A stretch of 60,958 bases of DNA from Terriglobia bacterium (lineage in GTDB: Bacteria; Acidobacteriota; Terriglobia; UBA7540), in the NCBI GenBank assembly GCA_030041095.1, contig JASHON010000134.1, positions 1-60,958 of the forward strand, in the 5' to 3' direction. The translations under genes and the position numbers were made by a program. The notes beneath the pieces are model-generated. The model was not told where the DNA came from, ran no database searches, and was given only the letters and a program-made list of their open reading frames with translations. This document shows, piece by piece, positions 1-7,577 of the stretch (the stretch's first letter is position 1; every line of letters begins with the position of its first letter).

Positions 1-343
1 TCATCGCGCTGAAAATGACGGCGTTAGCTCCAACACCAAGGGTAATTGCCAGCACAGCCACGGCCGTGAAGCCGGGATTGCGGCGCAACTGCCGCAATCC
101 GTAGCGCACATCCTGGATCAAGTCGTCCAGCCAGCGCAGCCGGTCAGCATCACGGCACTGTTCTTTCTTCTGCTCCACTCCGCCAAACGCTCGCAGCGCA
201 GCGTAGCGGGCCTCCTCCGGCGACATTCCGGCGTCGATGTTCTCCTGAGTCTTCAATTCGATATGGTGTTGCAGCTCGTCGTTGAGGTCGCGCTCAACTT
301 CTCGCCGAGCGAACAATGATCGGAACCGATTGATCAGTGACAT
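1..343 (-). CDS. ADOP-family ABC transporter permease, N-terminal part (cut by window edge)
   Basis: Translating the minus strand from the ATG at 343 gives an open frame that runs off the left edge after about 114 residues. It starts [11 protein letters not shown], continues with a soluble stretch rich in '[13 protein letters not shown]' and '[16 protein letters not shown]', then '[20 protein letters not shown]' and the first membrane helix ([12 protein letters not shown]). This is the typical start of the acidobacterial duplicated orphan permeases (MacB-like FtsX fold). A GAGG sits about 7 nt before the ATG. Members of the family are often preceded by a padR gene, as here. The substrate cannot be inferred, and most of the protein lies outside the window. 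Confidence 0.9.
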   Translation of the reverse strand, partial: MSLINRFRSLFARREVERDLNDELQHHIELKTQENIDAGMSPEEARYAALRAFGGVEQKKEQCRDADRLRWLDDLIQDVRYGLRQLRRNPGFTAVAVLAITLGVGANAVIFSAM

Positions 344-360
344 AGTAATGCCTCGACTAA

Positions 361-432
361 GCCGTCAGTCATCAGCTATCCGCATCCAGCCGTCAGTGAT
401 CAGCTTTGCTGAGGGCCGATAGCTGATGGCTG
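361..432. repeat. Short direct and inverted repeats between padR and the permease
   Basis: A 17-bp unit (GCCGTCAGTCATCAGCT) at 361-377 recurs with one change at 389-405. 366-379 is also inverted at 419-432 (13 of 14 positions pair). The stretch could fold as an RNA hairpin between the two genes. No coding potential was seen. Confidence 0.6.
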
Positions 433-442
433 GGGGCTTCTT

Positions 443-766
443 TCACGCATATCGAAGGACTTTGGCCACGCCTTCTGTGACCCTCGCCCAATTTTCCTGT
501 TCCTGGGCCAGACGTTTCCTGCCCTTGGCTGTGAGGTGATAGTATTTTGCCCGCCGGTTCTTTTCCGACGGCTTCCATTCCGGCTTGATCCAGCCGGCCT
601 GCTCCATGCGGTGAAGCGCCGGGTAGAGCGAACCTTCCTCGACTCGCAGCGCGTCTTCCGAAATCTGCTTGACCCGGAGCGTAATGCCATATCCGTGCTC
701 CGGCCCGCGCGCGAGCACCTTCAGGACCAGCAGGTCCAGCGTCCCTTGCAGCTTGTCATAGCCCAT
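443..766 (-). CDS. PadR-family transcriptional repressor
   Basis: A 107-residue winged-helix protein. The first 80 residues match the PadR domain: LQGTLDLLVLKVLARGPEHG, then GYGI, then EEGSLYPALHRMEQAGWI (recognition helix and wing), then KYYHLTAKGRKRL. There is no long C-terminal effector domain, so it belongs to the short PadR-s2 type. Two ATGs lie in tandem (769 and 766). The AGGAGG on the minus strand (771-776) is 4 nt from the second and only 1 nt from the first, so 766 is preferred. The gene precedes the ADOP permease on the same strand, and PadR genes next to such permeases are usual in Acidobacteriota. It probably represses itself and the permease; the ligand is unknown. Confidence 0.9.
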   Translation of the reverse strand: MGYDKLQGTLDLLVLKVLARGPEHGYGITLRVKQISEDALRVEEGSLYPALHRMEQAGWIKPEWKPSEKNRRAKYYHLTAKGRKRLAQEQENWARVTEGVAKVLRYA

Positions 767-773
767 CATTCCT

Positions 774-787
774 CCTAGCTGTCTAGG
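774..787. promoter_or_regulatory. Candidate PadR operator overlapping the padR ribosome-binding site
   Basis: CCTAG-CTGT-CTAGG is an inverted repeat with a 4-bp centre, directly upstream of padR and overlapping its AGGAGG. It fits autoregulation by occlusion, but no footprint or second copy supports it. Confidence 0.4.
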
Positions 788-915
788 ACATCATGCACCT
801 GCGCGAACCCGATGTCAAGCCGTCGGAGTGTGCGCGGTTTGAGGGATTATGCGATGCTGTTGAGGGATTGAATGCGATCCACGCTTTGGCGTGCAATTAG
901 GATTACGCGGGGAAG

Positions 916-1587
916 ATGCTTTCACGAAGGACTACGGTCAGGATTGCGACGGGAATCGAGCTATCGGCCGTGTATGCGTGCATCTTGATTTATATCTGGA
1001 AATGGCACCGAGCTTATCATCCAGCGTGGATTCCCGTTCTCCTGTTCGTCATTTTCAGCCACTGGATTCATGGCGATGGGCTGCGCGGGATGGGGCTGAC
1101 GGCGCACGAGCTCGGCGGCAGCGCAAGGGTGATTTTTCCCATTGCTGCGGTCATTTACGGAAGCCTGGCGGCCTGGGCTCTGGCCACTCACCGGCTGATA
1201 CCGGGCTGGCCACGGGCAAGCGGATTGGGACGTTTCGGCCTCTACACCGTTTGGTGCTGTTTCCAGCAGTACCTGATGCAATCCTATTTTTATCGCCGGC
1301 TTAGAACCGTCCTCGGCTCGCCTCATTGGAGCGCGCTGGTTGTGGCGCTGATGTTTGGGGGCGCACACGTTCCGAATCCGGTGCTGATAGCGGCCACTGT
1401 GATAGGTGGCTTCATTCTGTCTGAAGTGTTCGCGCGGCATTCAAGTATCTGGCCGCTCGCGTTGACGCAAGCGGTGGGTGGGATGCTGATCGGCGCGGTC
1501 TTCCCTCCTTCGCTCATTCACCAGATGCGAGTTGGGCCCGGCTACTATCAATGGTTACCCAGCAGGGCCTTGCAGCCACGCGGCTGA
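916..1587 (+). CDS. CPBP-type (Abi/Rce1-like) intramembrane protein
   Basis: A 223-residue polytopic membrane protein with about six hydrophobic segments. The C-terminal half resembles the CPBP glutamic intramembrane protease family: CCFQQYLMQSYFYRRL stands where motif 1 (EExxxR) is expected, and MFGGAHVPNPVL supplies the FxxxH/HxxxN-like part of motif 2. The two catalytic glutamates are both glutamines (QQ) here, so proteolysis in the Rce1 manner is doubtful. It is divergent from padR with a 146-bp gap. The ATG at 916 follows GGGGAAG closely. The family call is fairly good; the function is unknown. Confidence 0.7.
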   Translation: MLSRRTTVRIATGIELSAVYACILIYIWKWHRAYHPAWIPVLLFVIFSHWIHGDGLRGMGLTAHELGGSARVIFPIAAVIYGSLAAWALATHRLIPGWPRASGLGRFGLYTVWCCFQQYLMQSYFYRRLRTVLGSPHWSALVVALMFGGAHVPNPVLIAATVIGGFILSEVFARHSSIWPLALTQAVGGMLIGAVFPPSLIHQMRVGPGYYQWLPSRALQPRG

Positions 1588-1648
1588 AAGGCCCAATCCG
1601 GCATAATTAGCGGGCCGCTGTGACGTCGAGGGGAGAGCAAACATTCAA

Positions 1649-1752
1649 CAGGCTGCGGAAAAACTCGGCGGCGCCGTGAATGGTGCGCCGGCATCTTGCC
1701 AGCCCCGGTTGAATTGAAGGGAGTTGCCGGCTGGAAGCCGGCGCTACGTCAA
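1649..1752 (+). repeat. Dispersed intergenic repeat, partial copy of the 46808-46941 element
   Basis: It starts CAGGCTGCGGAAAAACTCG and ends with TTGAATTGAAGGGAGTTGCC followed by GGCTGGAAGCCGGCGCTACGT. Both blocks occur in the same order at 46815-46905. The right inverted end present in the other copy is missing here. Non-coding. Confidence 0.75.
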
Positions 1753-1770
1753 CGCTGCGATGTGGACTAT

Positions 1771-1782
1771 ATTGTGCACAAT
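1771..1782. promoter_or_regulatory. Perfect 12-bp palindrome upstream of the proline-catabolic genes
   Basis: ATTGTGCACAAT lies 83 bp before the P5C dehydrogenase start, followed 2 bp later by TGTACA (1785-1790). It is a plausible operator for a dimeric regulator of the proline genes. No regulator gene lies next to it, so the partner is unknown. Confidence 0.35.
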
Positions 1783-1864
1783 ACTGTACACTTAAATCTA
1801 TCGCACTTTGGGTAACGCTCGTATTAAGATGGTGTTTATTCTCTTACCTTAATGGAGGTCAGTA

Positions 1865-3454
1865 ATGCAGTTGTCAGACTTCAAGAATGAGCCGCTCAGC
1901 AATTTCAAACAAAATCCTGCTCACCGCGAGGCCATGGAGGAGGCTCTCGGGACCGTGAAGAACGAGTTGGGACGAGAGTATGAGATTGTGATTGCGGGCG
2001 ATCGGATCAAGGCAGCGGAGAAATTTGCATCCACGAACCCTGCGGCTCCGGAACAGGTGGTTGGAGTGTTTTCGAAGGCAAACAAAGAGCTTGCCGAGCG
2101 AGCCGTCCGGGCGGCGGACGAAGCCTTTAAGACGTGGAGCTGCACGCCTGCTGAGACTCGCGTGAACTTACTCCTTCGCACCGCAGCCATCCTTCGCGAG
2201 CGAAAATTCTACTACGCGGCGTGGATGGTGTACGAAGTAGGCAAAACGTGGCCCGAAGCGGACGCGGATGTTGCCGAGGCCATCGACTTTGCGGAATTCT
2301 ATGCGCGAGAGATGCTCCGCTACGCTCCGCCTCAGCCGTTGACGCCGGTTCCAGGCGAACGAAACCATCTGCGGTACGTTCCTCTTGGCGCCGGCATCAT
2401 TATCCCGCCCTGGAATTTCCCGCTCGCCATTCTCACCGGCATGGCAACGGCATCCATCGTGACCGGCAACACGGTCATTCTGAAGCCTTCCAGCGATTCT
2501 CCCACCATCGCCCGCAAGTTTTTCGATGCCCTGGAAGAAGCCGGACTGCCGAAAGGCGTGGCGAATTTTCTGCCCGGGCCCGGCGGCGCGGTGGGTGACA
2601 CGCTGGTGGCGCATCCCCGTACGCGATTCGTCGCATTCACGGGATCGAAGGAGGTAGGACTCCACATTAACGAGTTGGCCGCGAAGCCAGCGCCGGGGCA
2701 GATCTGGATCAAGCGCGTGATTGCGGAGATGGGCGGCAAAGATTCCATCCTGGTGGACGGCGAAGCGGACGTTGACGCGGCCGTCGAAGGCGTGGCTGTT
2801 TCCAGCTTCGGGTACCAGGGGCAAAAGTGCTCGGCGTGCTCGCGCGCGATTGTGGTGGAAGGCGTCTATGACGAATTTCTCGAGAAGCTTAAGAGGCGCG
2901 TGGAGCGGATTCGCACGGCTGACCCTCGGGAACCGGAATCAGACATGGGGCCTGTGATCAACGCCAGCGCGCGCAAGCAGATTATGAGCTACATCGAAAC
3001 AGGGAAGAAGGAAGGCCGTCTGCTGACAGGCGGCGCAGGCTCCGGGCCGGGCCACTTCATCGAGCCCACGGTGATTGCCGACGTGCCTCCGAAGGCCACG
3101 ATCGCGCAGGAAGAAATATTCGGCCCTGTCCTTGCTGTCATCCGCGTGAAGGACTTTGACGAAGGTCTCGAGGTGGCGAACAACACGGAGTACGGACTGA
3201 CGGGCTCAGTTTACAGCAAGAGCCGCGCGCACCTGGATCGCGCCGCCGCCGAGTTCCACGTGGGCAATCTCTATTTCAATCGCAAGTGTACCGGCGCATT
3301 TGTAGGGGGGCATCCGTTTGGGGGATTTAACATGTCAGGAACGGACTCGAAAGCAGGGGGTAGAGATTACTTGCTCCTCTTCTTGCAGGCCAAGGCGCTT
3401 TCGGAAAAGGTTACGGAATCAGCCGAGCCTGCGGGGCGCGCAGCCTCGAACTAG
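1865..3454 (+). CDS. rocA: L-glutamate gamma-semialdehyde (1-pyrroline-5-carboxylate) dehydrogenase
   Basis: A 529-residue NAD-dependent aldehyde dehydrogenase that oxidises glutamate semialdehyde to glutamate, the second step of proline breakdown. It shows the ALDH fold motifs in order: IIIPPWNFPLAI, GNTVILKPSSDSP, FTGSKEVG, EMGGKDSILVD (general-base Glu), GQKCSACSR (catalytic Cys) and QEEIFGPVLAV. The N-terminal part (DFKNEPLSNF onward) and the length match the RocA/PruA type rather than general ALDHs. GGAGGT lies 6 nt before the ATG. It is followed after 173 bp by proline dehydrogenase on the same strand, so the two steps are separate polypeptides rather than a PutA fusion. Confidence 0.95.
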   Translation: MQLSDFKNEPLSNFKQNPAHREAMEEALGTVKNELGREYEIVIAGDRIKAAEKFASTNPAAPEQVVGVFSKANKELAERAVRAADEAFKTWSCTPAETRVNLLLRTAAILRERKFYYAAWMVYEVGKTWPEADADVAEAIDFAEFYAREMLRYAPPQPLTPVPGERNHLRYVPLGAGIIIPPWNFPLAILTGMATASIVTGNTVILKPSSDSPTIARKFFDALEEAGLPKGVANFLPGPGGAVGDTLVAHPRTRFVAFTGSKEVGLHINELAAKPAPGQIWIKRVIAEMGGKDSILVDGEADVDAAVEGVAVSSFGYQGQKCSACSRAIVVEGVYDEFLEKLKRRVERIRTADPREPESDMGPVINASARKQIMSYIETGKKEGRLLTGGAGSGPGHFIEPTVIADVPPKATIAQEEIFGPVLAVIRVKDFDEGLEVANNTEYGLTGSVYSKSRAHLDRAAAEFHVGNLYFNRKCTGAFVGGHPFGGFNMSGTDSKAGGRDYLLLFLQAKALSEKVTESAEPAGRAASN

Positions 3455-3627
3455 CGTGGCGTCCCTCGACATTCTTTACAGAGGGCGGTCCATCGCGACC
3501 CTCTCGCCCGGCGCTGCGCGCCGCTCTTTTCCCCAAGGGGGCACGGGGATGGTCAAAGCTTAACCGGACGCGTCAGTAGCGCCCTGTCCCGCCTGAATAG
3601 GGTTCCTGGGTCTTTGGAGAAGAAACA

Positions 3628-4560
3628 GTGAGCATCATGCGAAGCCTGCTGCTGGCAGGCTCGGAAAGCTCGTGGCTAAGGGAGCGCGCGCCGCGGTTTT
3701 GGCCTGTCCGCCGCGCCGTCTCACGATTCATGCCCGGTGAAGCGCTGGAGGATGCTCTGGCGGCAGCCGACGAATTGAAGACGCAACACTCCGTTGCCGC
3801 GGTGCTCACGCACCTGGGAGAAAACATTGCCGACCCTTCCGAGGCGGCGCGTGTTTCCCGGCATTACGTGAACGCGCTGGACCGCGTGCGAGAGCTGAAC
3901 CTGGACGCAGAGGTTTCCGTCAAGCTCACTCAACTGGGCCTCGACTTGAGCCAAGAGCTCTGCTATGAGGGCCTGGCTGCCATCATTGAGCACGAGCAGC
4001 CGGATCGTGTGGTGTGGATTGACATGGAAGCCAGCCAGTACGTGGACGCGACGCTTGAAATCTACGAGCGTGCGCGCCGCTCCTATCCTAACGTGGGCGT
4101 GTGCCTGCAAGCCTATCTCTACCGGACGAGCAAGGATTTGGCCGCGCTCATGCCGCTGAGCCCTGCCATCCGCCTGGTGAAGGGCGCTTACAACGAGCCG
4201 GTGGATCGGGCTTTTGCGCAAAAGAAGGACGTGGACGAAAACTATTTTCAGCTTGCGAAGACGCTGACCGGCGAAGAAGCGCGGCAACGAGGCGTTCGAG
4301 CGGCCTTCGGAACTCATGACCGGAAGCTCATCAGCCGAATCATCAGCCTGGCCGGATCGAACGGGCTTGCCAGGAACCATCTGGAATTTCAAATGCTTTA
4401 CGGAATCCAGCGCGCCGAGCAGCTTCGCCTGGCGCGCGACGGCGTTAAGCTGCGAGTGCTGATCTCTTACGGCAGTTATTGGTTTCCGTGGTTCATGCGC
4501 CGGCTGGCTGAGCGCCCGGCCAATACGATGTTCGTGGTGCGCAACCTCTTTGCCCGCTAG
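3628..4560 (+). CDS. Proline dehydrogenase (monofunctional, FAD-dependent)
   Basis: A 310-residue TIM-barrel flavoenzyme of the PRODH family that oxidises proline to 1-pyrroline-5-carboxylate and passes electrons to the quinone pool. Motifs: VWIDMEASQYVDATLEIYE, VGVCLQAYLYRTSKDL, IRLVKGAYNEP, AFGTHDRKLI, LEFQMLYGI, and near the end YGSYWFPWFMRRLAERPAN. The length equals that of monofunctional PRODH of the PutB/FadM type. The GTG at 3628 is chosen because GGAG lies about 9 nt upstream; an ATG three codons later is possible. It lies between P5C dehydrogenase and an amino-acid permease that begins 7 nt after its stop, so the three probably form one operon. Confidence 0.95.
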   Translation: MSIMRSLLLAGSESSWLRERAPRFWPVRRAVSRFMPGEALEDALAAADELKTQHSVAAVLTHLGENIADPSEAARVSRHYVNALDRVRELNLDAEVSVKLTQLGLDLSQELCYEGLAAIIEHEQPDRVVWIDMEASQYVDATLEIYERARRSYPNVGVCLQAYLYRTSKDLAALMPLSPAIRLVKGAYNEPVDRAFAQKKDVDENYFQLAKTLTGEEARQRGVRAAFGTHDRKLISRIISLAGSNGLARNHLEFQMLYGIQRAEQLRLARDGVKLRVLISYGSYWFPWFMRRLAERPANTMFVVRNLFAR

Positions 4561-4567
4561 GCCCCGC

Positions 4568-6076
4568 ATGCCTTCCAAGACTCCCACCCCGTCTACTGAC
4601 ACGGAATTTGTTCGCGGGCTGGGCCTGTTTGACTCCGTGATGGTGGTGATCGGAGTCATGATTGGGTCCGGGATATTCATTGTTTCTGCGGACATGAGCC
4701 GCCGGATCGGCAGTCCTGGCTGGCTGCTTGTGGCCTGGGTCATCGCCGGCCTGCTGACGATTGCGGCCGGGCTTTCTTACGGAGAGCTGGCTTCGATGAT
4801 GCCTCGCGCCGGCGGAATGTACGTTTACTTACGCGAAGCGTATTCCCCTGTCTTTGGCTTTCTCTACGGCTGGACGCTCTTTACGGTGATCCAAACCGGA
4901 ACGATTGCCGCCGTCGCCGTGGCGTTTGCCATTTTTGCGGGCGTATTGTGGCCCGGAATCGCGGAGAGCCATTATCTGATCGCGCCCATCCACCTCTCTT
5001 CGCACTACGCCATTTCGCTTTCAACCGCGCAGTTATTGGCATTGCTGGTGATCGTTCTGCTCACCTGGACCAACAGTCGCGGCCTCGAATATGGCAAGAA
5101 AGTCCAGAACACGTTTACCGTGGCCAAAACGGCGGCTTTGTTGGGACTCATCGTGATTGGGCTATGGCTGGGCCGAAACGCTCACGCGCTGCGATTCAAC
5201 TTCGGCCACTTCTGGCAATTCAGCGGTTACGTTCCTCTGAGGCCGGGCCTCGATGCAACCACTGCGTTCGGGCTGTTTGTGGCGCTTTGCGTCACGCAAA
5301 CGGGCTCGCTCTTTTCTGCCGATTCCTGGCACGATATCACGTTCGCAGCGGGTGAAGTGAAGGATCCGCAGCGGACGTTGCCTCGCGCCCTGGCTATTGG
5401 CACCATCGTGGTGATCGTTCTCTATCTGCTGGCCAACGTCGCCTACCTCACCACGCTTCCTTTGCCAGCCATTCAACACGCCCCATCGGACCGCGTGGCA
5501 ACGGCAGTGCTTCGGGTTGTCTATCCGGGCGCAGGAAGGGCCTTGATGGCCATCGCCATCATGGTTTCCACCTTTGGCTGTGTCAACAGCCTTGTCCTGG
5601 CCGGACCGCGCGCCTACTACGCGATGGCCCGCGACGGATTGTTCTTCCGGGCGGCAAGCCGGCTGAGCCGCGCCAAAGTTCCGGGTTGGTCGCTGTGGAT
5701 TCAAGGAGCGTGGGCGGCGGTGTTGGTTTTGCCGCGAACGTATAACCCTGCAACCCGAACGTATGGCAGCCTCTATAACGACCTGCTGGATTACGTCATT
5801 TCGGCCGCGCTCGTCTTTTACGTGCTGACCATCGCCGGCCTTTTTCGGCTGCGGCGGAAACGCCCGGAGGCGGAGCGGCCCTACAAGGCATTTGGCTATC
5901 CGATCGTTCCCGCATTGTACATCGCTGGCGCCGGGATCATTACCATTGTCCTGATTGCTTTTCGGCCCTCCACCACTTGGCCAGGCCTGGCCATCGTCCT
6001 GTGCGGTTTGCCTGTTTATGCGTGGCTTGCCAGGAAGCAGAAGGCGGGGGAAGGGCGAGGCACAGCCTCGCCCTGA
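4568..6076 (+). CDS. APC-family amino-acid permease (probably part of the proline operon)
   Basis: A 502-residue inner-membrane transporter with about 12 helices. The N-terminal part reads LFDSVMVVIGVMIGSGIFIV, the conserved APC substrate/ion-site helix, followed by GELASMMPRAGGMYVYLREA and, midway, AGEVKDPQRTLPRALAIG. This places it in the APC superfamily near the LAT/YfnA-like group. The ATG at 4568 lies 7 nt beyond the proline dehydrogenase stop; an upstream in-frame TTG at 4550 would overlap that gene and has no better ribosome-binding site. Context suggests proline or a related amino acid as substrate, but sequence alone does not fix it. Confidence 0.88.
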   Translation: MPSKTPTPSTDTEFVRGLGLFDSVMVVIGVMIGSGIFIVSADMSRRIGSPGWLLVAWVIAGLLTIAAGLSYGELASMMPRAGGMYVYLREAYSPVFGFLYGWTLFTVIQTGTIAAVAVAFAIFAGVLWPGIAESHYLIAPIHLSSHYAISLSTAQLLALLVIVLLTWTNSRGLEYGKKVQNTFTVAKTAALLGLIVIGLWLGRNAHALRFNFGHFWQFSGYVPLRPGLDATTAFGLFVALCVTQTGSLFSADSWHDITFAAGEVKDPQRTLPRALAIGTIVVIVLYLLANVAYLTTLPLPAIQHAPSDRVATAVLRVVYPGAGRALMAIAIMVSTFGCVNSLVLAGPRAYYAMARDGLFFRAASRLSRAKVPGWSLWIQGAWAAVLVLPRTYNPATRTYGSLYNDLLDYVISAALVFYVLTIAGLFRLRRKRPEAERPYKAFGYPIVPALYIAGAGIITIVLIAFRPSTTWPGLAIVLCGLPVYAWLARKQKAGEGRGTASP

Positions 6077-6270
6077 ATAATTGGATCAGCGGCGCAGTCG
6101 GAAAGGCGAGGCCTTCGTCAAGTGTGGCCGCACGTCAGGCGGCGGAGCCGCATCGTAGCAATGCGACACCGCTGAGCAAAGGTAGAAACTTCGGCGGTGA
6201 GGTTAAAAACCCCACCCTTCCGTTAACACTGGTGAGAAATCCGGGTTCGCCGTGCTTCGGAATTCAAAAC

Positions 6271-7275
6271 TCAGTAAACCACGGGCCCTTCCTGCAATTG
6301 GTTCTTGCCGTCTTTCCACGTGGAGTACTTCAACCGGAAGCCTTGATTCATGGAGGCGTTGCCCATCTCGCCGCGCGGATTCATGGCGATGACGGCGCAT
6401 TGCCCGTCTTTATTACGTGGATCAGATTTCACCATGTGGCGAAGCAGGTCTTCGCACGCCTCCTGGGGTGAGGCGCCGCGGGCCATCGCCTGGACAATTG
6501 AAACGCTGGTGCAGTAATTCGTCATCAGGTCGCCATCGCCGGTGGCAGAGGCCGCGCCCGCGTTGTCATCCGCATAGACGCCGCAGCCAACCAGCGACGA
6601 ATCGGCGATTCGTCCCGGAATCTTGAACGCCAGGCCGGAGGTGGAACACCCCGCCACCATGTGACCTTTTCCGTCTGTGCCCACCATTCCGATAGTGTCG
6701 TGGTTCTTCTCAGACTTCAGCCAGAAGGTCTTGCGGTTGGGATTTGCTTTCCATTTCATCCACACTTTCAGGCTTTCCGGCGTCAGCAACTGTTCCGGCT
6801 TGAATCCCAGCTTCAGCGCAAAGAGAAAGGCGCCCTCGCCCGCCATCGTCGTATGGCTTGTTTTCTCGATGACCTGGCGCGCGACAGAAATCGGATTTTT
6901 TATCATATGCAGATCGCAAATGGAGCCGGCTCGATGGCGCGTGCCGTCCATGATGGCGGCGTCCAGCGAGACAATCCCATCCGCGTTGGGAACGCCTCCA
7001 TAGCCTACGGTCATCACGGCCGGATCGTCTTCGATCACGTTAATGCCTTTCTCGACCGCATCCAGCAGGCTGCCACCGCCTTGAAAAACCTCAGCTGCGC
7101 GCTCATTGGCCTTGACGCCCCACTGCCACGTTGTGAGCAGAATCAGTCCCGTTCGAGCCGGGTCCCCGGCGCTTGGTGGCGAGCCAGGGTTACCACTCGC
7201 CGGCGCCATCGACGCACCGAGCGCCGTGGCTCCGGCAACCGACTTCATGAATTTCCTTCGGCCGATAGATTCCAT
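6271..7275 (-). CDS. N4-(beta-N-acetylglucosaminyl)-L-asparaginase (aspartylglucosaminidase), Tat-exported
   Basis: A 334-residue Ntn-hydrolase that would cleave the GlcNAc-asparagine bond of degraded glycoproteins. The N-terminus (GRRKFMKSVAGATALGASMA) is a twin-arginine signal peptide, so it is exported folded. The autocleavage site is HDTIGMVG with Thr194 as the expected new N-terminal nucleophile. MVAGCSTSGLAFKIPGRIAD and GAASATGDGD are family motifs lining the active site. The length is normal for the pro-enzyme. It is on the strand opposite the proline genes and separated by a 194-bp gap. Together with the nearby amino-acid permeases it fits scavenging of amino acids and sugars from proteins; that link is inference. 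Confidence 0.93.
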   Translation of the reverse strand: MESIGRRKFMKSVAGATALGASMAPASGNPGSPPSAGDPARTGLILLTTWQWGVKANERAAEVFQGGGSLLDAVEKGINVIEDDPAVMTVGYGGVPNADGIVSLDAAIMDGTRHRAGSICDLHMIKNPISVARQVIEKTSHTTMAGEGAFLFALKLGFKPEQLLTPESLKVWMKWKANPNRKTFWLKSEKNHDTIGMVGTDGKGHMVAGCSTSGLAFKIPGRIADSSLVGCGVYADDNAGAASATGDGDLMTNYCTSVSIVQAMARGASPQEACEDLLRHMVKSDPRNKDGQCAVIAMNPRGEMGNASMNQGFRLKYSTWKDGKNQLQEGPVVY

Positions 7276-7407
7276 TCGAGTTGCACCTCCACGCTGAATT
7301 CACGGAGCTTGATTCCCATGGCAAAAATCGTCAGAGACTAACTTCCACGCGCCGATCGGAGACCAGCCATCGGTTCTGCGCAGGACGTGGAAAGCGAACC
7401 ATCCTAA

Positions 7408-7536
7408 CAGGCTGCGGAAAAAGCCTGTCTGCCTTGCTGAGTGAGGCGAGAGATATCTGCATCTCTTCGAAAATAAATGCCGGGATTCTTCGCTGCGCTC
7501 AGAAGGACATTTGTTGAAAACGTTTTTCAGCATCCT
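7408..7536 (+). repeat. Intergenic 'SERSEES' repeat with CAGGCTGCGG left end
   Basis: The left end CAGGCTGCGGAAAAA is shared with the repeats at 1649 and 46815. The body (ATGCCGGGATTCTTC, CTCAGAAGGACATT, CAGCATCCT) matches 30150-30216. The minus strand would read 'CPSERSEESRH', a well-known spurious translation of such repeats. It fills most of the 278-bp gap between the asparaginase and permease genes. Confidence 0.8.
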
Positions 7537-7553
7537 GACTAAACCGCCAACGA

Positions 7554-7577
7554 TCAATCGTCAATCGCCAATCGGTT
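7554..7577 (-). repeat. GATTG-type repeat containing the permease stop codon
   Basis: Read on the minus strand it is CCGATTGGCGATTGACGATT then GA. It supplies the terminal residues AIDD and the stop. A similar block, inverted relative to the local gene, is found just after araD (44950-45016). Confidence 0.55.

Noticed and set aside
3721-4743. 340-codon frame antisense to proline dehydrogenase
   Set aside because: The sense frame has full PRODH motifs; the antisense is a GC-rich shadow.
7300-7557. Minus-strand open frame of 85 codons containing CPSERSEESRH
   Set aside because: Translation of an intergenic repeat, a known artefact.
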